Both the position numbers and the translations under genes were made by a program. The notes under the pieces are model-generated. The model saw nothing but the letters and a program-made list of their open reading frames with translations. It ran no database searches and had not been told where the DNA came from. DNA of 64,000 nucleotides from Sporosarcina quadrami (GTDB taxonomy: Bacteria > Bacillota > Bacilli > Bacillales_A > Planococcaceae), in NCBI RefSeq assembly GCF_014836615.1, contig NZ_JACSQN010000005.1, positions 186,001-250,000 on the forward strand, written 5' to 3'. Shown here one piece after another: positions 15,914 through 24,378 of this stretch; the first letter of the stretch is position 1, and each line of letters starts with the position of its first letter.

Positions 15914-16212
15914 TCCCCCGGATTGTTTCCCTCTTCATTCGTTTCTTTTCGAGATCCATACACAGCCTCACGAAGTTTAGCCAATACGTACTCTTCGCTT
16001 GCGCCTTCATAAACCTGTTCAATGGTGAATTGATTTTTAAAAACGACATCCACAAGTATTGAAACGTGCGCATCATCATCTGCGAGTAGTTCAGAATACG
16101 TTTCAGATTCGTCTTTCGCTCGCAATTCAAGATATTTCCGTTTCGCGAGCATCGGCACAAATGGCGTAGTGAAAATCTTCTTTTCTCCATCAATAAATAA
16201 TTCGATTTGCAT
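15910..16212 (-). CDS. tail assembly chaperone (gpG-like)
   Basis: A 100-residue acidic protein, MQIELFIDGEKKIFTTPFVP at the start and an EETGNN-like Glu/Asn-rich end, in the standard position between the tail tube and the tape measure. It coats the tape-measure protein before tube polymerisation. Near its 3' end codons GGA-AAC sit within the heptamer G-GGA-AAC in the zero frame, which allows the -1 shift into the next frame. Stop TGA at 15910-15912. Confidence 0.85.
   Translation of the reverse strand: MQIELFIDGEKKIFTTPFVPMLAKRKYLELRAKDESETYSELLADDDAHVSILVDVVFKNQFTIEQVYEGASEEYVLAKLREAVYGSRKETNEEGNNPGE
15925..15931 (-). promoter_or_regulatory. programmed -1 ribosomal frameshift site (GGGAAAC)
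   Basis: On the minus strand GGGAAAC is phased as G GGA AAC in the chaperone frame, which is the X XXY YYZ rule (lambda uses GGGAAAG). After the slip the reading is CAA TCC GGG GGA GTG ACG TGG, in phase with the downstream frame. The stop of the zero frame follows 12 bases after the site. Confidence 0.88.
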
Positions 16213-16225
16213 TCCGGTTCCCCCC

Positions 16226-16804
16226 TTACGGCGTTGCTACCCAATCAGGTTCAATTACTTTTGTGAACCACTCGTCAAACACAGTCTTATCCGTGATCGT
16301 TTCATCTTGATTCCAGGCCTTGATTTTTTCTTCTCCATCATGGATACGCGGAATAGCTTCGCCAGTCAGATTAGGAGTCTGATAGGTCGGCGTATCTTGC
16401 TTCGTTTCTTTATTTTCTTCCGCAGGCGCCAATTTCACGCGATACAACCAGAAGAATTCAGAACCTCCACGTGCAGATTCTGCTTGTCCACCGATAGCGA
16501 TATAAGGAGCATCGTCCTTCACGTTATCCGAAATCAACCCATTTTCATGAATTGTTTTCCCGAGGATTTCAGCTTCGACCGCTTTTTCCAAATACGCAGT
16601 ATTAACAGACACAGCAATTGGACCTTTCGCGGAATCAGAAAAAAGCACTCCATCGTCCGCTCGTAGATTTGCTCGGTTAATTGATGGCTGAATATTCAAC
16701 GCCATCGCAGGACCAAATGGTTTCGGCGTAGCGTAAGTTGTAGATGTATTGTCTTCCTTCGTAATCACTGCATAGTGCAGATTTTTTAATCCTTTAATCG
16801 CCAT
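16226..16804 (-). CDS. major tail protein (phi13 type)
   Basis: A 192-residue tail-tube subunit. MAIKGLKNLHYAVITKEDN at the start, PAMALNIQPSINRANLRADD, and FWLYRVKLAPAEE are characteristic of the phi13-family tail-tube protein. It polymerises as hexamer rings round the tape measure. It lies between the Acb2-like gene and the tail chaperone. Confidence 0.9.
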   Translation of the reverse strand: MAIKGLKNLHYAVITKEDNTSTTYATPKPFGPAMALNIQPSINRANLRADDGVLFSDSAKGPIAVSVNTAYLEKAVEAEILGKTIHENGLISDNVKDDAPYIAIGGQAESARGGSEFFWLYRVKLAPAEENKETKQDTPTYQTPNLTGEAIPRIHDGEEKIKAWNQDETITDKTVFDEWFTKVIEPDWVATP

Positions 16805-16828
16805 TTATATCTCTCCTTAGTTTTTATA

Positions 16829-17032
16829 TTAATTTCTTGCTATTGAGGCATTAGCCCACATAACCGCTGTTTCTAAATTAGTAAAAGCTACCGACTTTTC
16901 ACGACCATCTGGACATTCCTTATCAATTAAATATGCTAGTTCCTTGGCTTTTTCACGAATAGCAGTATACTTCTCTGGTTGTCCTTCCTTAGGACTGTGA
17001 TATTTAAATATGTTTTCCAGTTGTTCATTCAA
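16829..17032 (-). CDS. acb2: Acb2-like anti-CBASS cyclic-nucleotide sponge
   Basis: A 67-residue helical protein whose whole length follows the Acb2/Tad1 hairpin pattern: FKYHSPKEGQPEKYTAIREK, then ECPDGREKSVAFTNLETAVM, then WANASIARN. Acb2 hexamers of Pseudomonas and T4 phages bind cyclic di- and trinucleotides and so block CBASS effectors (established for the family). Y11 is present at the position of the known ligand-binding Tyr, and basic R26/K28 lie near the known Lys. It starts at TTG 17032, 7 bases after GGAGAG, overlapping the previous gene. Its place in the tail operon means late expression. Confidence 0.82.
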   Translation of the reverse strand: MNEQLENIFKYHSPKEGQPEKYTAIREKAKELAYLIDKECPDGREKSVAFTNLETAVMWANASIARN

Positions 17033-17372
17033 TGTTTATCTCTCCAATCGTATTTTCATAATTAAAACGAAGTATTTTTCTGAACTTTTTCATGTCTATA
17101 TCATAGGTTTCAGATTCGAACATTCGCCCGAATCCGGCTTGTTTCATAAGCCGTTTCACATCTTTCACCAACTGCAAGTAGTTGCCACTAGAAAACACAT
17201 CGACTTGAAAAAAATGTTTGGTTATCAATTCTTCATCGTCCGCATTCATTCGAGATGCCTGATTGTATTCGACAAAAACAATATAAGTTTCAGCCGTACT
17301 GTTGTAATTGGCTGCAGCTACAGGGACGCCAAGAGGGCGCAGGGTGTCCATGATTAATCGATTGATATTCAC
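17025..17372 (-). CDS. tail terminator / tail completion protein
   Basis: A 115-residue protein, MNINRLIMDTLRPLGVPVAA, with TYIVFVEYNQAS and FFQVDVFSSGNYLQLVKDVK, resembling the SPP1 gp17 / DUF3168-like tail terminators that cap the tail tube at the head side. Position fits: after the HK97 gp10-type gene and before the tail tube. Its ATG overlaps the preceding stop by 4 bases. Confidence 0.72.
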   Translation of the reverse strand: MNINRLIMDTLRPLGVPVAAANYNSTAETYIVFVEYNQASRMNADDEELITKHFFQVDVFSSGNYLQLVKDVKRLMKQAGFGRMFESETYDIDMKKFRKILRFNYENTIGEINIE

Positions 17373-17773
17373 GACATACCTATCCCCTTTCTAAATTCGT
17401 CCACATAAGCGTTCAGGATGTCATCCTTGCTGTTCTCATAAGCAATCGAAGCAAAGGGACGAGGGGCGACAAAACGCTTTGCGCGGACATTGTAGAAACC
17501 GAATTCATGCATATACAAATAGAATCCTGGTTGTTTCTTTCCGCCTTGCGTACCGACAAACAATTCTCCATCTTTTGGCTCCGTACGAATCAATGATTCT
17601 TGTCCTTCCCCCGATAATCGATGGAGACCGTTTGCGTACACCTCCTCTTTCATCCGATCGCGCAGTAAGTCACCGCCGGCAATGAGTGCCTTATTTTTTA
17701 AGTCATCCGTCAGCCCTTCAATACGATCGATTTCCGCAATCAGTTGATCGATTCCATCAAACTCAAGTTTCAT
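17369..17773 (-). CDS. HK97 gp10-like tail component
   Basis: A 134-residue protein from ATG 17773 (MKLEFDGIDQL), 9 bases after GGAAGG. Upstream in-frame GTG 17782 and ATG 17779 are too close to that site. The pattern GGDLLRDRMKEEV, then FGFYNVRAKRFVAPRPFASIA, is the HK97 gp10 family, a neck or tail-completion protein. It overlaps its neighbours on both sides, as is usual in this operon. Confidence 0.85.
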   Translation of the reverse strand: MKLEFDGIDQLIAEIDRIEGLTDDLKNKALIAGGDLLRDRMKEEVYANGLHRLSGEGQESLIRTEPKDGELFVGTQGGKKQPGFYLYMHEFGFYNVRAKRFVAPRPFASIAYENSKDDILNAYVDEFRKGIGMS

Positions 17774-18074
17774 GATCATCACCCTTCCGGTGACAGATCA
17801 ACTCGATAAATTCTCCTTTTTCATATGTCCGATAAACGTTCTGTTCTAAACCGTTGTAAAAAAGGCTCTCTTCGCCCTGGTATTCATCCGTTCGGACTTC
17901 GAACATGTAGGAGAGTGTGATACCTTGTTGCTTTGCCGCGTGGAACTCCTGGGAACGAACACTTTTCCGATTTGCAAATACTTTACGAGGACGACCTGGA
18001 ACGACCTCCGGGAATCCGTCTTTGTCAGTGCCCTCCACAAGATCAACTAGTTGAACAACATCAGACCAATTCAC
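17763..18074 (-). CDS. head closure protein (SPP1 gp16-like)
   Basis: A head-tail joining protein of 103 residues from GTG 18074, which has GGCGGG 8 bases upstream; an in-frame GTG at 18083 lacks a site. SDVVQLVDLVEG and the C-terminal LICHRKG match phage head-tail adaptors that seal the connector after packaging. It overlaps both neighbours. Confidence 0.78.
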   Translation of the reverse strand: MNWSDVVQLVDLVEGTDKDGFPEVVPGRPRKVFANRKSVRSQEFHAAKQQGITLSYMFEVRTDEYQGEESLFYNGLEQNVYRTYEKGEFIELICHRKGDDHET

Positions 18075-18354
18075 GGTAATCACCCGCCTGGCTCAAATGA
18101 TTCTTCAACGACTCAAAGGATTCGGCGAAGCGTTCAGCATTTGGACCATCCAGTCCATAGTGCGCCTTTGCATAAAGAATGATGGCGCGTCGAATGAGCG
18201 GATCTTCATCGTTTGCAGCATTCACAATGGAAACGCCCGCTTGGATTAATTCCATGCGAGCGCCTGCAATAAGATCTGTGATTTCTAAGACAATAACAGG
18301 GTCGCTCGACGTAACACGTAACGCCCCCTTAACAGATTCCAGCATATCAATCAC
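18061..18354 (-). CDS. head-tail connector adaptor (gp6/gp15-like)
   Basis: A 97-residue helical protein with ESVKGALRVTSSDPVIVLEI, DLIAGARMELIQAG and AIILYAKAHYGLDGPNAERF, typical of the connector-1 family that forms a ring under the portal. It overlaps the previous and next genes by a few bases. Confidence 0.85.
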   Translation of the reverse strand: MIDMLESVKGALRVTSSDPVIVLEITDLIAGARMELIQAGVSIVNAANDEDPLIRRAIILYAKAHYGLDGPNAERFAESFESLKNHLSQAGDYRELV

Positions 18355-18604
18355 CCAATTCCGCTAGAGCCTTTAGAGCTTCGTCCTTACCTTTGACTTT
18401 TTCGCCATTCGGTAGTTCGTAATAACCGCCGCCAACGTGGTTCAAATCTCCTTCCACTTCCTCTTCCGTCACTTCTTCCAAGTAGCCTTGGTCAACTAAA
18501 AAAGCGATTCTGTCATTATCATCATAAGAATAGACATCGCCTTTTTTATAGAGTTTCATCTTTTCATGCCGCTCTTTAAATGGAGTTTTTGCTTTGTAAA
18601 TCAT
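18347..18604 (-). CDS. small head-region protein, unknown (85 aa)
   Basis: An 85-residue acidic protein. RIAFLVDQGYLEEV in the middle and YYELPNGEKVKGKDEALKAL at the end recall small phage proteins placed just after the capsid gene (HeH/LEM-like ends or decoration-type proteins), but I cannot name a family. It is between capsid and connector genes, with a good ribosome-binding site. Confidence 0.6.
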   Translation of the reverse strand: MIYKAKTPFKERHEKMKLYKKGDVYSYDDNDRIAFLVDQGYLEEVTEEEVEGDLNHVGGGYYELPNGEKVKGKDEALKALAELGD

Positions 18605-18623
18605 ATTTTATCATCCTTTCTTT

Positions 18624-19865
18624 TTATGGAATTGCTACTGGCTTGATAATGACGAACGCTTTGTTGTCCAATACATCGCCGTCCACAATTGCGTAGCCCA
18701 TGTAATCAGTCAGACGATCGCGAACGTGGTCTTGTCTATACATCGTGATATCTTCGTTGATGTTAGCAACATAGCCTTGACCAAGGTTACCGAGTAGGAT
18801 TTCTCCATCAGGGATTGTCGCATCTGCCTTAATTGTACGCCCGAAGATTCGACCGACACCGCCAGCCATTACATCAGCAACAAACATCGGACGTTTTTGA
18901 CCGTCAACTACATTCGCAAGCACAGACCAAATCGTTGCGTTGTTCGCGTAGATCGTTGCACCGTTCACATAGCTTGAAAATAGACCGCCCATCATGCTTG
19001 TTAAATCTTTATATGTCAGCTCAGCTTCAAGCTGAATGATTTGTGGCGTAAGCGACTCTGCCGCTAAACGCGTTTTAATTCCGTATGGCTCTGGTTTAAA
19101 TTCGCTTGCGGACGGTTGCCCTTTACCTTCATAGACTGCCTTGGATAAAGAGATACCCATACGATCACCAATTTCACGGATGATGTACGCTTCGAATTCC
19201 TGGATCGCCATCTTCTTCAGCTTCCAAGTGACTTGAATCGCCTTAGCAAGTTCGTGGCCTGTTAGGTTCAAGTGCCCGAATTCCATTTTATCCGTTTCCA
19301 CTTTCGTGTCTTCATCGTACCAACGAGCATTTTGAGAACCGGAACCTTTCATCATCGTCAAGTTGCCGCGGACACGGAACTTACGGACGTCTGCCCACAG
19401 TGGATATTCTTCCTCTGCGCGTTTCCAGATACCCGCTGCCACTGTTTTAGGGATAAGGATCTGTGAGTTTTCAGTTGTGTGAGTGAAATCCCGATATTCA
19501 GTATTCGCCTTGTCCAAGACTTCACGTTCTTCTTGGGAAAGATTTTGCCCCATCATTTCTTTTGCCCATGCAGAACGGTATTCATCGAGTTCGATTACTT
19601 TATCCCACTTCAAAGAGCGAAAATCAGTTTTTTCTGTTGTGCCAGAATTAAACGTTTCAATTGTCCGACCTTCTGTTTTTCCTGAATTCAAATCTTCCAT
19701 TTCCTTTTTCATACGAGCGCGAGTTTCAAGTTCGGCTTGTTCCTCTTTCAATTCGCGAACTTCTTTTTCCAAGTCTGCAAAAGATGTTTTCCCTCGCTTT
19801 TCTGCATCATCCAACATACTGCGAATTTCTTCCAAACGTGCTTTGATTTCTTCTAAACGATTCAT
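18624..19865 (-). CDS. major capsid protein, HK97 fold
   Basis: A 413-residue protein. Residues 1-75 form the coiled-coil delta domain (MNRLEEIKARLEEIRSML) that scaffolds the prohead and is removed by the protease. The rest has the HK97 signature: QILIPKTVAAGIWKR, the E-loop region, TYKDLTSMMGGL, and ATIPDGEILLGNLGQGYV near the end. AGGAGG is just upstream. It follows portal and protease in the usual order. Confidence 0.95.
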   Translation of the reverse strand: MNRLEEIKARLEEIRSMLDDAEKRGKTSFADLEKEVRELKEEQAELETRARMKKEMEDLNSGKTEGRTIETFNSGTTEKTDFRSLKWDKVIELDEYRSAWAKEMMGQNLSQEEREVLDKANTEYRDFTHTTENSQILIPKTVAAGIWKRAEEEYPLWADVRKFRVRGNLTMMKGSGSQNARWYDEDTKVETDKMEFGHLNLTGHELAKAIQVTWKLKKMAIQEFEAYIIREIGDRMGISLSKAVYEGKGQPSASEFKPEPYGIKTRLAAESLTPQIIQLEAELTYKDLTSMMGGLFSSYVNGATIYANNATIWSVLANVVDGQKRPMFVADVMAGGVGRIFGRTIKADATIPDGEILLGNLGQGYVANINEDITMYRQDHVRDRLTDYMGYAIVDGDVLDNKAFVIIKPVAIP

Positions 19866-19876
19866 TCATATTCCTC

Positions 19877-20470
19877 CTAAAGGTTAATTAAAGTTTTTAG
19901 TTTCAATGTTTGTTCTTCGATATAACGTTTTTCTTCTTCTGCGTGATGTTTCATCGGATCATAACCACGGGCGCTGACCTCCGAATCGGGATATGCGGGG
20001 AAAGCCACCGCGCTTACTTCCAACAGCTTTGCTTTTGTGACGGTACGTAATCGCAAATCATCGTCCGGATCCTCGATGTCTTCCGAAATCATCTGGAAGC
20101 CAAAACTGACCCCGTCCACATCACCGCGTTTAATCGATTCAAATGTATCGTTACCAAGTGTGGTCTTAGGTAAATCCAACTCAAAATGAAGACCCGTATC
20201 ATCTTCACGAAGACGGAGCGTGTTATTCTTTGTCCGTCCGAGAACTTTTGAGGTGTCGTGCGACCATAAAAAACGTTGATCCTCACTTTGCAGGGAATCA
20301 ACGAAAGCACCTTTTTTGAATTGCTCACGAAACTTCATGAAATACCCTAAAACGAGTGACCGTTTCTCCCACTTGACCGCATAACCCGATAACGTTCGAT
20401 TCCCGTCATCATCTTCACGGACTTCAATCTTCTGCGTCATCATCAGTTCCCTTTTTTCCGTCTTGTCCAT
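19877..20470 (-). CDS. HK97-family prohead protease
   Basis: A 197-residue serine protease from ATG 20470 (MDKTEKREL), 8 bases after AGGAGG; the longer frame has no better start. It matures the capsid by cutting the delta domain. Catalytic residues fit H71 (LWSHD) and S122 (GVSFGF), with the third acid in the C-terminal part. Its 5' end overlaps the portal gene by 47 bases. Confidence 0.92.
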   Translation of the reverse strand: MDKTEKRELMMTQKIEVREDDDGNRTLSGYAVKWEKRSLVLGYFMKFREQFKKGAFVDSLQSEDQRFLWSHDTSKVLGRTKNNTLRLREDDTGLHFELDLPKTTLGNDTFESIKRGDVDGVSFGFQMISEDIEDPDDDLRLRTVTKAKLLEVSAVAFPAYPDSEVSARGYDPMKHHAEEEKRYIEEQTLKLKTLINL

Positions 20471-21668
20471 TGCCATCACCTCCTTCATCGTCATTTAATT
20501 TCGGTGTTTTGACTTCCACAGTGTCCAGTCGTCTGATTGGTTTGTCGCCACCTTTTATTGGCCCCAAGTTCAACACACGACGCCACTCATTCGGAACCAT
20601 CGACCCTCTGTCTACCATCTGCACAAGTGCCATCTTTGTACGCATCGAAGCGTATTGCAGAGCAGTGGACTCGAACACGATTTTGTTACCAAACCCTCTC
20701 TCGCGTCTCGAAAACATCTTTCGTGAAAACTCATTAGACAACTGCATGGCGACAGGTTCGATGACAGATTCATAATAAGCGTTCCATTCGTCTTCAGTAT
20801 ATTTACTTTGAACGATTTTCTCGTTCGTGTTAAAAAAGTCGTAAATACGTTGCGTGACGTTCTTCATCTGCTTATCGTCAGGCACATAGCTGTTGAATTT
20901 CACCTGTTCCAAGTCATAACGCGGATCCGATGCAGCAGTCCCGCCCTCGCCATCAATGCTCAAATAGTTTTTCGTGAATTCTTCAACTTGTATTTTAATA
21001 TCCTCTTTTTTCAAAACTTGCTTAAACTTCATAATCCATTTAATCAATGCGCTGTTCTTAATGGCCTTTGTCATTCCCTGGTCAATCGTTGTAGCCACAC
21101 TCATCAGTTCAACCAATGCCTGGCCTGGACTGTCACCAAATAGATTGTTGGAATTGAAGTCTTGCCGCAAATGGATAACATCAGCATACGGAACAATCAT
21201 GCTTTTTCCGTCAGGGAAGAAGAATTTCAGAAACATGTCGCCACTGGGTCCTTCGAGCATATCCACATTTTGAGCAGGGATTGGATAGATTTCGACAGGC
21301 ACAAATTCATCGTCGCGTTTGATCAATGCAAAAGCATTATTGTTCAGTTCTAATTGATTCGCAAGCTTCTCTTGTAACATTTGTCCGGACATTATCGGGT
21401 TCGGTTCTTCCAAAAGAAAACGAATATTAACATCCGGAAACGCTTTGAAGCCTTGCTCATTATCACGGATGTGCTTTGCGACCAACTTACCGATGGCTCT
21501 CGCTTTTGGACGAATACAAGCGCGAACGATATCACTCTTGTAAATGTCACCATTGAATCCGTAGAATCCATCGCCAACATCGGTAATCAGCTTGTAGTTT
21601 GTCGTCGTTTTAGTCGGCTCGGTTAGTTTTTTACCAAACATGAAATCGAATAGACCTATGATACTCAC
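20424..21668 (-). CDS. portal protein, HK97 type
   Basis: A 414-residue protein that forms the dodecameric packaging ring. Characteristic pieces: DIVRACIRPKARAIGKLVAK, LELNNNAFALIKRD, DVIHLRQDF, and RIYDFFNTNEKIVQSKYTEDE. The C-terminus is disordered and acidic (DDEGGDGNGQDGKKGTDDD). Ribosome-binding site GGGAAGGAGG upstream. Confidence 0.94.
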   Translation of the reverse strand: MSIIGLFDFMFGKKLTEPTKTTTNYKLITDVGDGFYGFNGDIYKSDIVRACIRPKARAIGKLVAKHIRDNEQGFKAFPDVNIRFLLEEPNPIMSGQMLQEKLANQLELNNNAFALIKRDDEFVPVEIYPIPAQNVDMLEGPSGDMFLKFFFPDGKSMIVPYADVIHLRQDFNSNNLFGDSPGQALVELMSVATTIDQGMTKAIKNSALIKWIMKFKQVLKKEDIKIQVEEFTKNYLSIDGEGGTAASDPRYDLEQVKFNSYVPDDKQMKNVTQRIYDFFNTNEKIVQSKYTEDEWNAYYESVIEPVAMQLSNEFSRKMFSRRERGFGNKIVFESTALQYASMRTKMALVQMVDRGSMVPNEWRRVLNLGPIKGGDKPIRRLDTVEVKTPKLNDDEGGDGNGQDGKKGTDDDAED

Positions 21669-21688
21669 CTCCTTCCCTTGGATGCAGA

Positions 21689-21820
21689 TTATTTCACAGT
21701 CGAATAAATGCGAGCAATCTTTTCAAGTGTTTCTAACCTCACCGGAACACTTTCGATTTTCTGGGATTCTTTCAACATTTCTTTTAACTGTTTTTCGATT
21801 TCCGTCTTTATTCCAAGCAT
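21689..21820 (-). CDS. small protein between TerL and portal (43 aa)
   Basis: A 43-codon ORF, MLGIKTEIEKQLKEMLKES with a helical remainder ending ARIYSTVK. AGGGG lies 8 bases before the ATG. Small helical genes at this place are common in HK97-type Bacilli phages. The function is unknown. Confidence 0.6.
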   Translation of the reverse strand: MLGIKTEIEKQLKEMLKESQKIESVPVRLETLEKIARIYSTVK

Positions 21821-21831
21821 GCTTATCACCC

Positions 21832-23517
21832 CTAAATAAGATTCATGTAATCAGAATGCTTGTCCTGATAAACCACGTAGGCATTCAACATGGCAGCAGT
21901 ACCATCAATACGTTTCCGCTGCGTCTTACCTTTTGCGGGTTGAATGTTACCGTTTCGATCGATGTCCACAGTCGTATTCGACAAGCACCATTTTGTAATT
22001 TGGTTGTTGTTGTAATTGATTCGTTTTGATTCCAAATCTGCACCCATTGACTTCATAGGACCCGACAATGTTTTCTTACCTTGGATTACTGGAATCATGG
22101 CATCCGTTCCGAAATGGCTATGCATTTCTTCTACCCAATAGGTTGCAGACCAACTGTCATAGCCAATCCACGGAAGGTAAAGGCCGTATACGTCACGCAA
22201 TTCCAAGAACCACTCAGTCACGAACTTGTGATGCACTTTATTACCAGGTGTCGTCCGTAGATAGCCCTGTTCTTTCCAAATGTCATACGGCACTTTGTCT
22301 TCTGCCGCACGTCTTTCAAGCAAATCTTCCGGCAACCAATACATGTGCGTGTAATAAATTTCATCACTATCAGGCAACTGGAACAAAGCGCAAGCAGACG
22401 TTAAATCCGTTGTGGAAGATAAGTCAGTTCCTCCGATTCCGTAGTTCGGTTTCAGAAGTTCGATGATGAATGTCGATTTGTTATCCAACTGTTCAAACGT
22501 CAACCAAGCTTCTGAACTCGTCTCGCGAATATTAAAATCCTTTGTCAGTAAGTTTTTCACCAACAAAGGATTCGCTTTTGCTTTATTCACTTTTCGTTCA
22601 AGGTCATCAAGTTTCTTAATCGTACCTAGACCTGGATTCGCTTTCTTCCACTTTTTCTTGTCAGTCCATTCTTTGCGGCTATCCAATTCATAAACGATGG
22701 GAAGAACGTGTTCATCCTTGTACCCGTTTGGATCGTCATATCCATTTATGATTCTTTCGATTTCTTCATACTTGATATCGAATATACCTTCACGGACAGT
22801 TCCGGCCGTAGTGGTAATGATGGACAATGGCTGTCGTCTTGCACTCATTCCATCGATGATAACGTCATACAAGTTCTTGTCTTCGATAGCGTGTAACTCG
22901 TCAATGACAGAACAATGGACGTTCAAACCATCAAGCGTATTCGAATCAGACGATAACGGTTTGTAAGATCCGTCGTTGAAGTCAGAAAGCATTTCCCCGA
23001 CAAGAGAACGAATCCGCTTTCGCAACACAGGTGACTTGCTGACCATTCGTTTTGATTCCAACCACACGATTTTCGCCTGGTCTTTTTTCGTTGCAGCAGA
23101 AACAACTTCCGGACCCGGTTCTCCATCGGCAACCAGCATATATAAAGCGACAGCAGAAGCCCAAGCTGACTTACCGTTTTTCCTTGCCACAATTAAAATA
23201 AACTCGCGATATTTGCGAGTCTCGTCAATTTTATGGATGAATCCGAATGTGGCAGCAGTCATTGCTTTCTGCCATAACTCCAAAATAAAAGGCTTCCCGC
23301 CCATCTCCCCTTTGGAGTGTTTGCAGAAGCCTTCAATAAACTCCATTGCATGATTGGCACGTTCAGGAGAATATTCATATTCTGATTTTTGGTCGTGGAT
23401 ATCATCGACTAGTTTTTTATAGACACGGCGAACTTTGTAACCGACAACTTCTTCACGCGATTCGATTTTTGCGTAGTACTCAATAATCGGATTGTAGGAT
23501 AAAGGGTAAAGTTTCAT
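21832..23517 (-). CDS. terminase large subunit (TerL)
   Basis: A 561-residue DNA-packaging motor. The ATPase half has a Walker A-like motif ARKNGKS (residues 111-117) and Walker B VIDELHA near 200. The nuclease half contains GGTDLSSTTDLTSA (first catalytic Asp) and later Asp residues, of RNase-H fold. It docks on the portal and cuts concatemers. It overlaps TerS by 4 bases. The sequence type goes with HNH-assisted cos phages. Confidence 0.95.
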   Translation of the reverse strand: MKLYPLSYNPIIEYYAKIESREEVVGYKVRRVYKKLVDDIHDQKSEYEYSPERANHAMEFIEGFCKHSKGEMGGKPFILELWQKAMTAATFGFIHKIDETRKYREFILIVARKNGKSAWASAVALYMLVADGEPGPEVVSAATKKDQAKIVWLESKRMVSKSPVLRKRIRSLVGEMLSDFNDGSYKPLSSDSNTLDGLNVHCSVIDELHAIEDKNLYDVIIDGMSARRQPLSIITTTAGTVREGIFDIKYEEIERIINGYDDPNGYKDEHVLPIVYELDSRKEWTDKKKWKKANPGLGTIKKLDDLERKVNKAKANPLLVKNLLTKDFNIRETSSEAWLTFEQLDNKSTFIIELLKPNYGIGGTDLSSTTDLTSACALFQLPDSDEIYYTHMYWLPEDLLERRAAEDKVPYDIWKEQGYLRTTPGNKVHHKFVTEWFLELRDVYGLYLPWIGYDSWSATYWVEEMHSHFGTDAMIPVIQGKKTLSGPMKSMGADLESKRINYNNNQITKWCLSNTTVDIDRNGNIQPAKGKTQRKRIDGTAAMLNAYVVYQDKHSDYMNLI

Positions 23518-23888
23518 CGCCGATTCACAAACGCATCGAATCCATCATCTCCATCGCCCTTCTTTTTCAGTTCGGGTTTAGGAATGTAATCACCTAACTG
23601 CTTCATGATGGATTGATAGTTTTTATTCATCGCAATGTATCGTCTGGCTTGTGGTCTTTCTCGCTCATACGGTTCTTGCTGTTCAGACTGAGAAAACATT
23701 TCGTCATAACCATTCACATCCAAGTCTTCACGAATATCTTCCAGGCGAATACGTAGGTCGGCAGCCTCCACAATTAGCCCTTCCACAACCATGAGGGTAT
23801 CTTTTGGCAAGTCTTTGTAAATCCGTTTAAGCCTACGTATTTCTTTTTTTACGCGTTCATCTTTTGTCACTTCTTTTGTAGTCGCCAT
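23514..23888 (-). CDS. terminase small subunit (P27 family)
   Basis: A 124-residue protein: KEIRRLKRIYKDLPKDTLMV and RRYIAMNKNYQSIMKQL are typical of the P27 small terminase. It recognises the packaging site, which is expected close by. The C-terminus (KKGDGDDGFDAFVNRR) resembles TerL-contacting tails. Confidence 0.9.
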   Translation of the reverse strand: MATTKEVTKDERVKKEIRRLKRIYKDLPKDTLMVVEGLIVEAADLRIRLEDIREDLDVNGYDEMFSQSEQQEPYERERPQARRYIAMNKNYQSIMKQLGDYIPKPELKKKGDGDDGFDAFVNRR

Positions 23889-24045
23889 AAAATAGCACCT
23901 CTTTTCAGTCGTTTTTTAGGGGGTAGGGGGTCACACGGAAATTCCTGTGTATTACACGAAGCTATGCGCTCGCTTGAATTGTGTCATTCAATTCGAATAC
24001 TCATAGGGGGGAGTAGCGTTGTTCCTGATTTCAAGACGGGAACTT
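23889..24045 (-). other. candidate cos/packaging region
   Basis: This non-coding gap lies between HNH and TerS genes, where cos sites of HNH-type phages are found. It contains TAGGGGGTAGGGGG (23922-23935), GAATTG and CAATTC arms around a 7-base loop (23975-23993 area), and a GGGGGG run near 24005-24010. The overhang cannot be placed from the sequence alone. Confidence 0.45.
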
Positions 24046-24378
24046 TCAATGTTGATTTGTGTCACGTCCAGTATCTTCATACTGTAGTTCTCCATCCGCA
24101 TTGAATGTGAATCCTTCCCGCAATGGTTCATGTACCTGCTTATGCTCCCTGTTATGGCATGTATGACAGAGTAGTTCAAGGTTGTCTTCGCTCATCGTTA
24201 TGTTCGGATCGTTGACATTGGATTCATCGATATGGATTTTATGGTGAACGACATTCCCTGGCTCACCACAACGTTCGCATATACCGTGTACCTTACCGTA
24301 GTAGTACTGTCTTAACTTTCTCCATGCGACCGTCTGATAAATTTTGTCTCCAATCCGTCTTGATTGAATGTAGTTCAT
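24046..24378 (-). CDS. HNH endonuclease, packaging-associated
   Basis: A 110-residue HNH nuclease: CERCGEPGNVVHHKIHID (CxxC, HH), NLELLCHTCHNREH (second CxxC and final His). In HK97-like cos phages the HNH protein works with terminase in cleaving cos, and this gene lies directly before TerS. The zinc and metal residues are all present. Confidence 0.92.
   Translation of the reverse strand: MNYIQSRRIGDKIYQTVAWRKLRQYYYGKVHGICERCGEPGNVVHHKIHIDESNVNDPNITMSEDNLELLCHTCHNREHKQVHEPLREGFTFNADGELQYEDTGRDTNQH

Noticed and set aside
15882-16244. Minus-strand 120-codon ORF overlapping the tail chaperone
   Set aside because: Alternate frame of the chaperone gene; the chaperone itself has the expected place, ribosome-binding site and frameshift signal.
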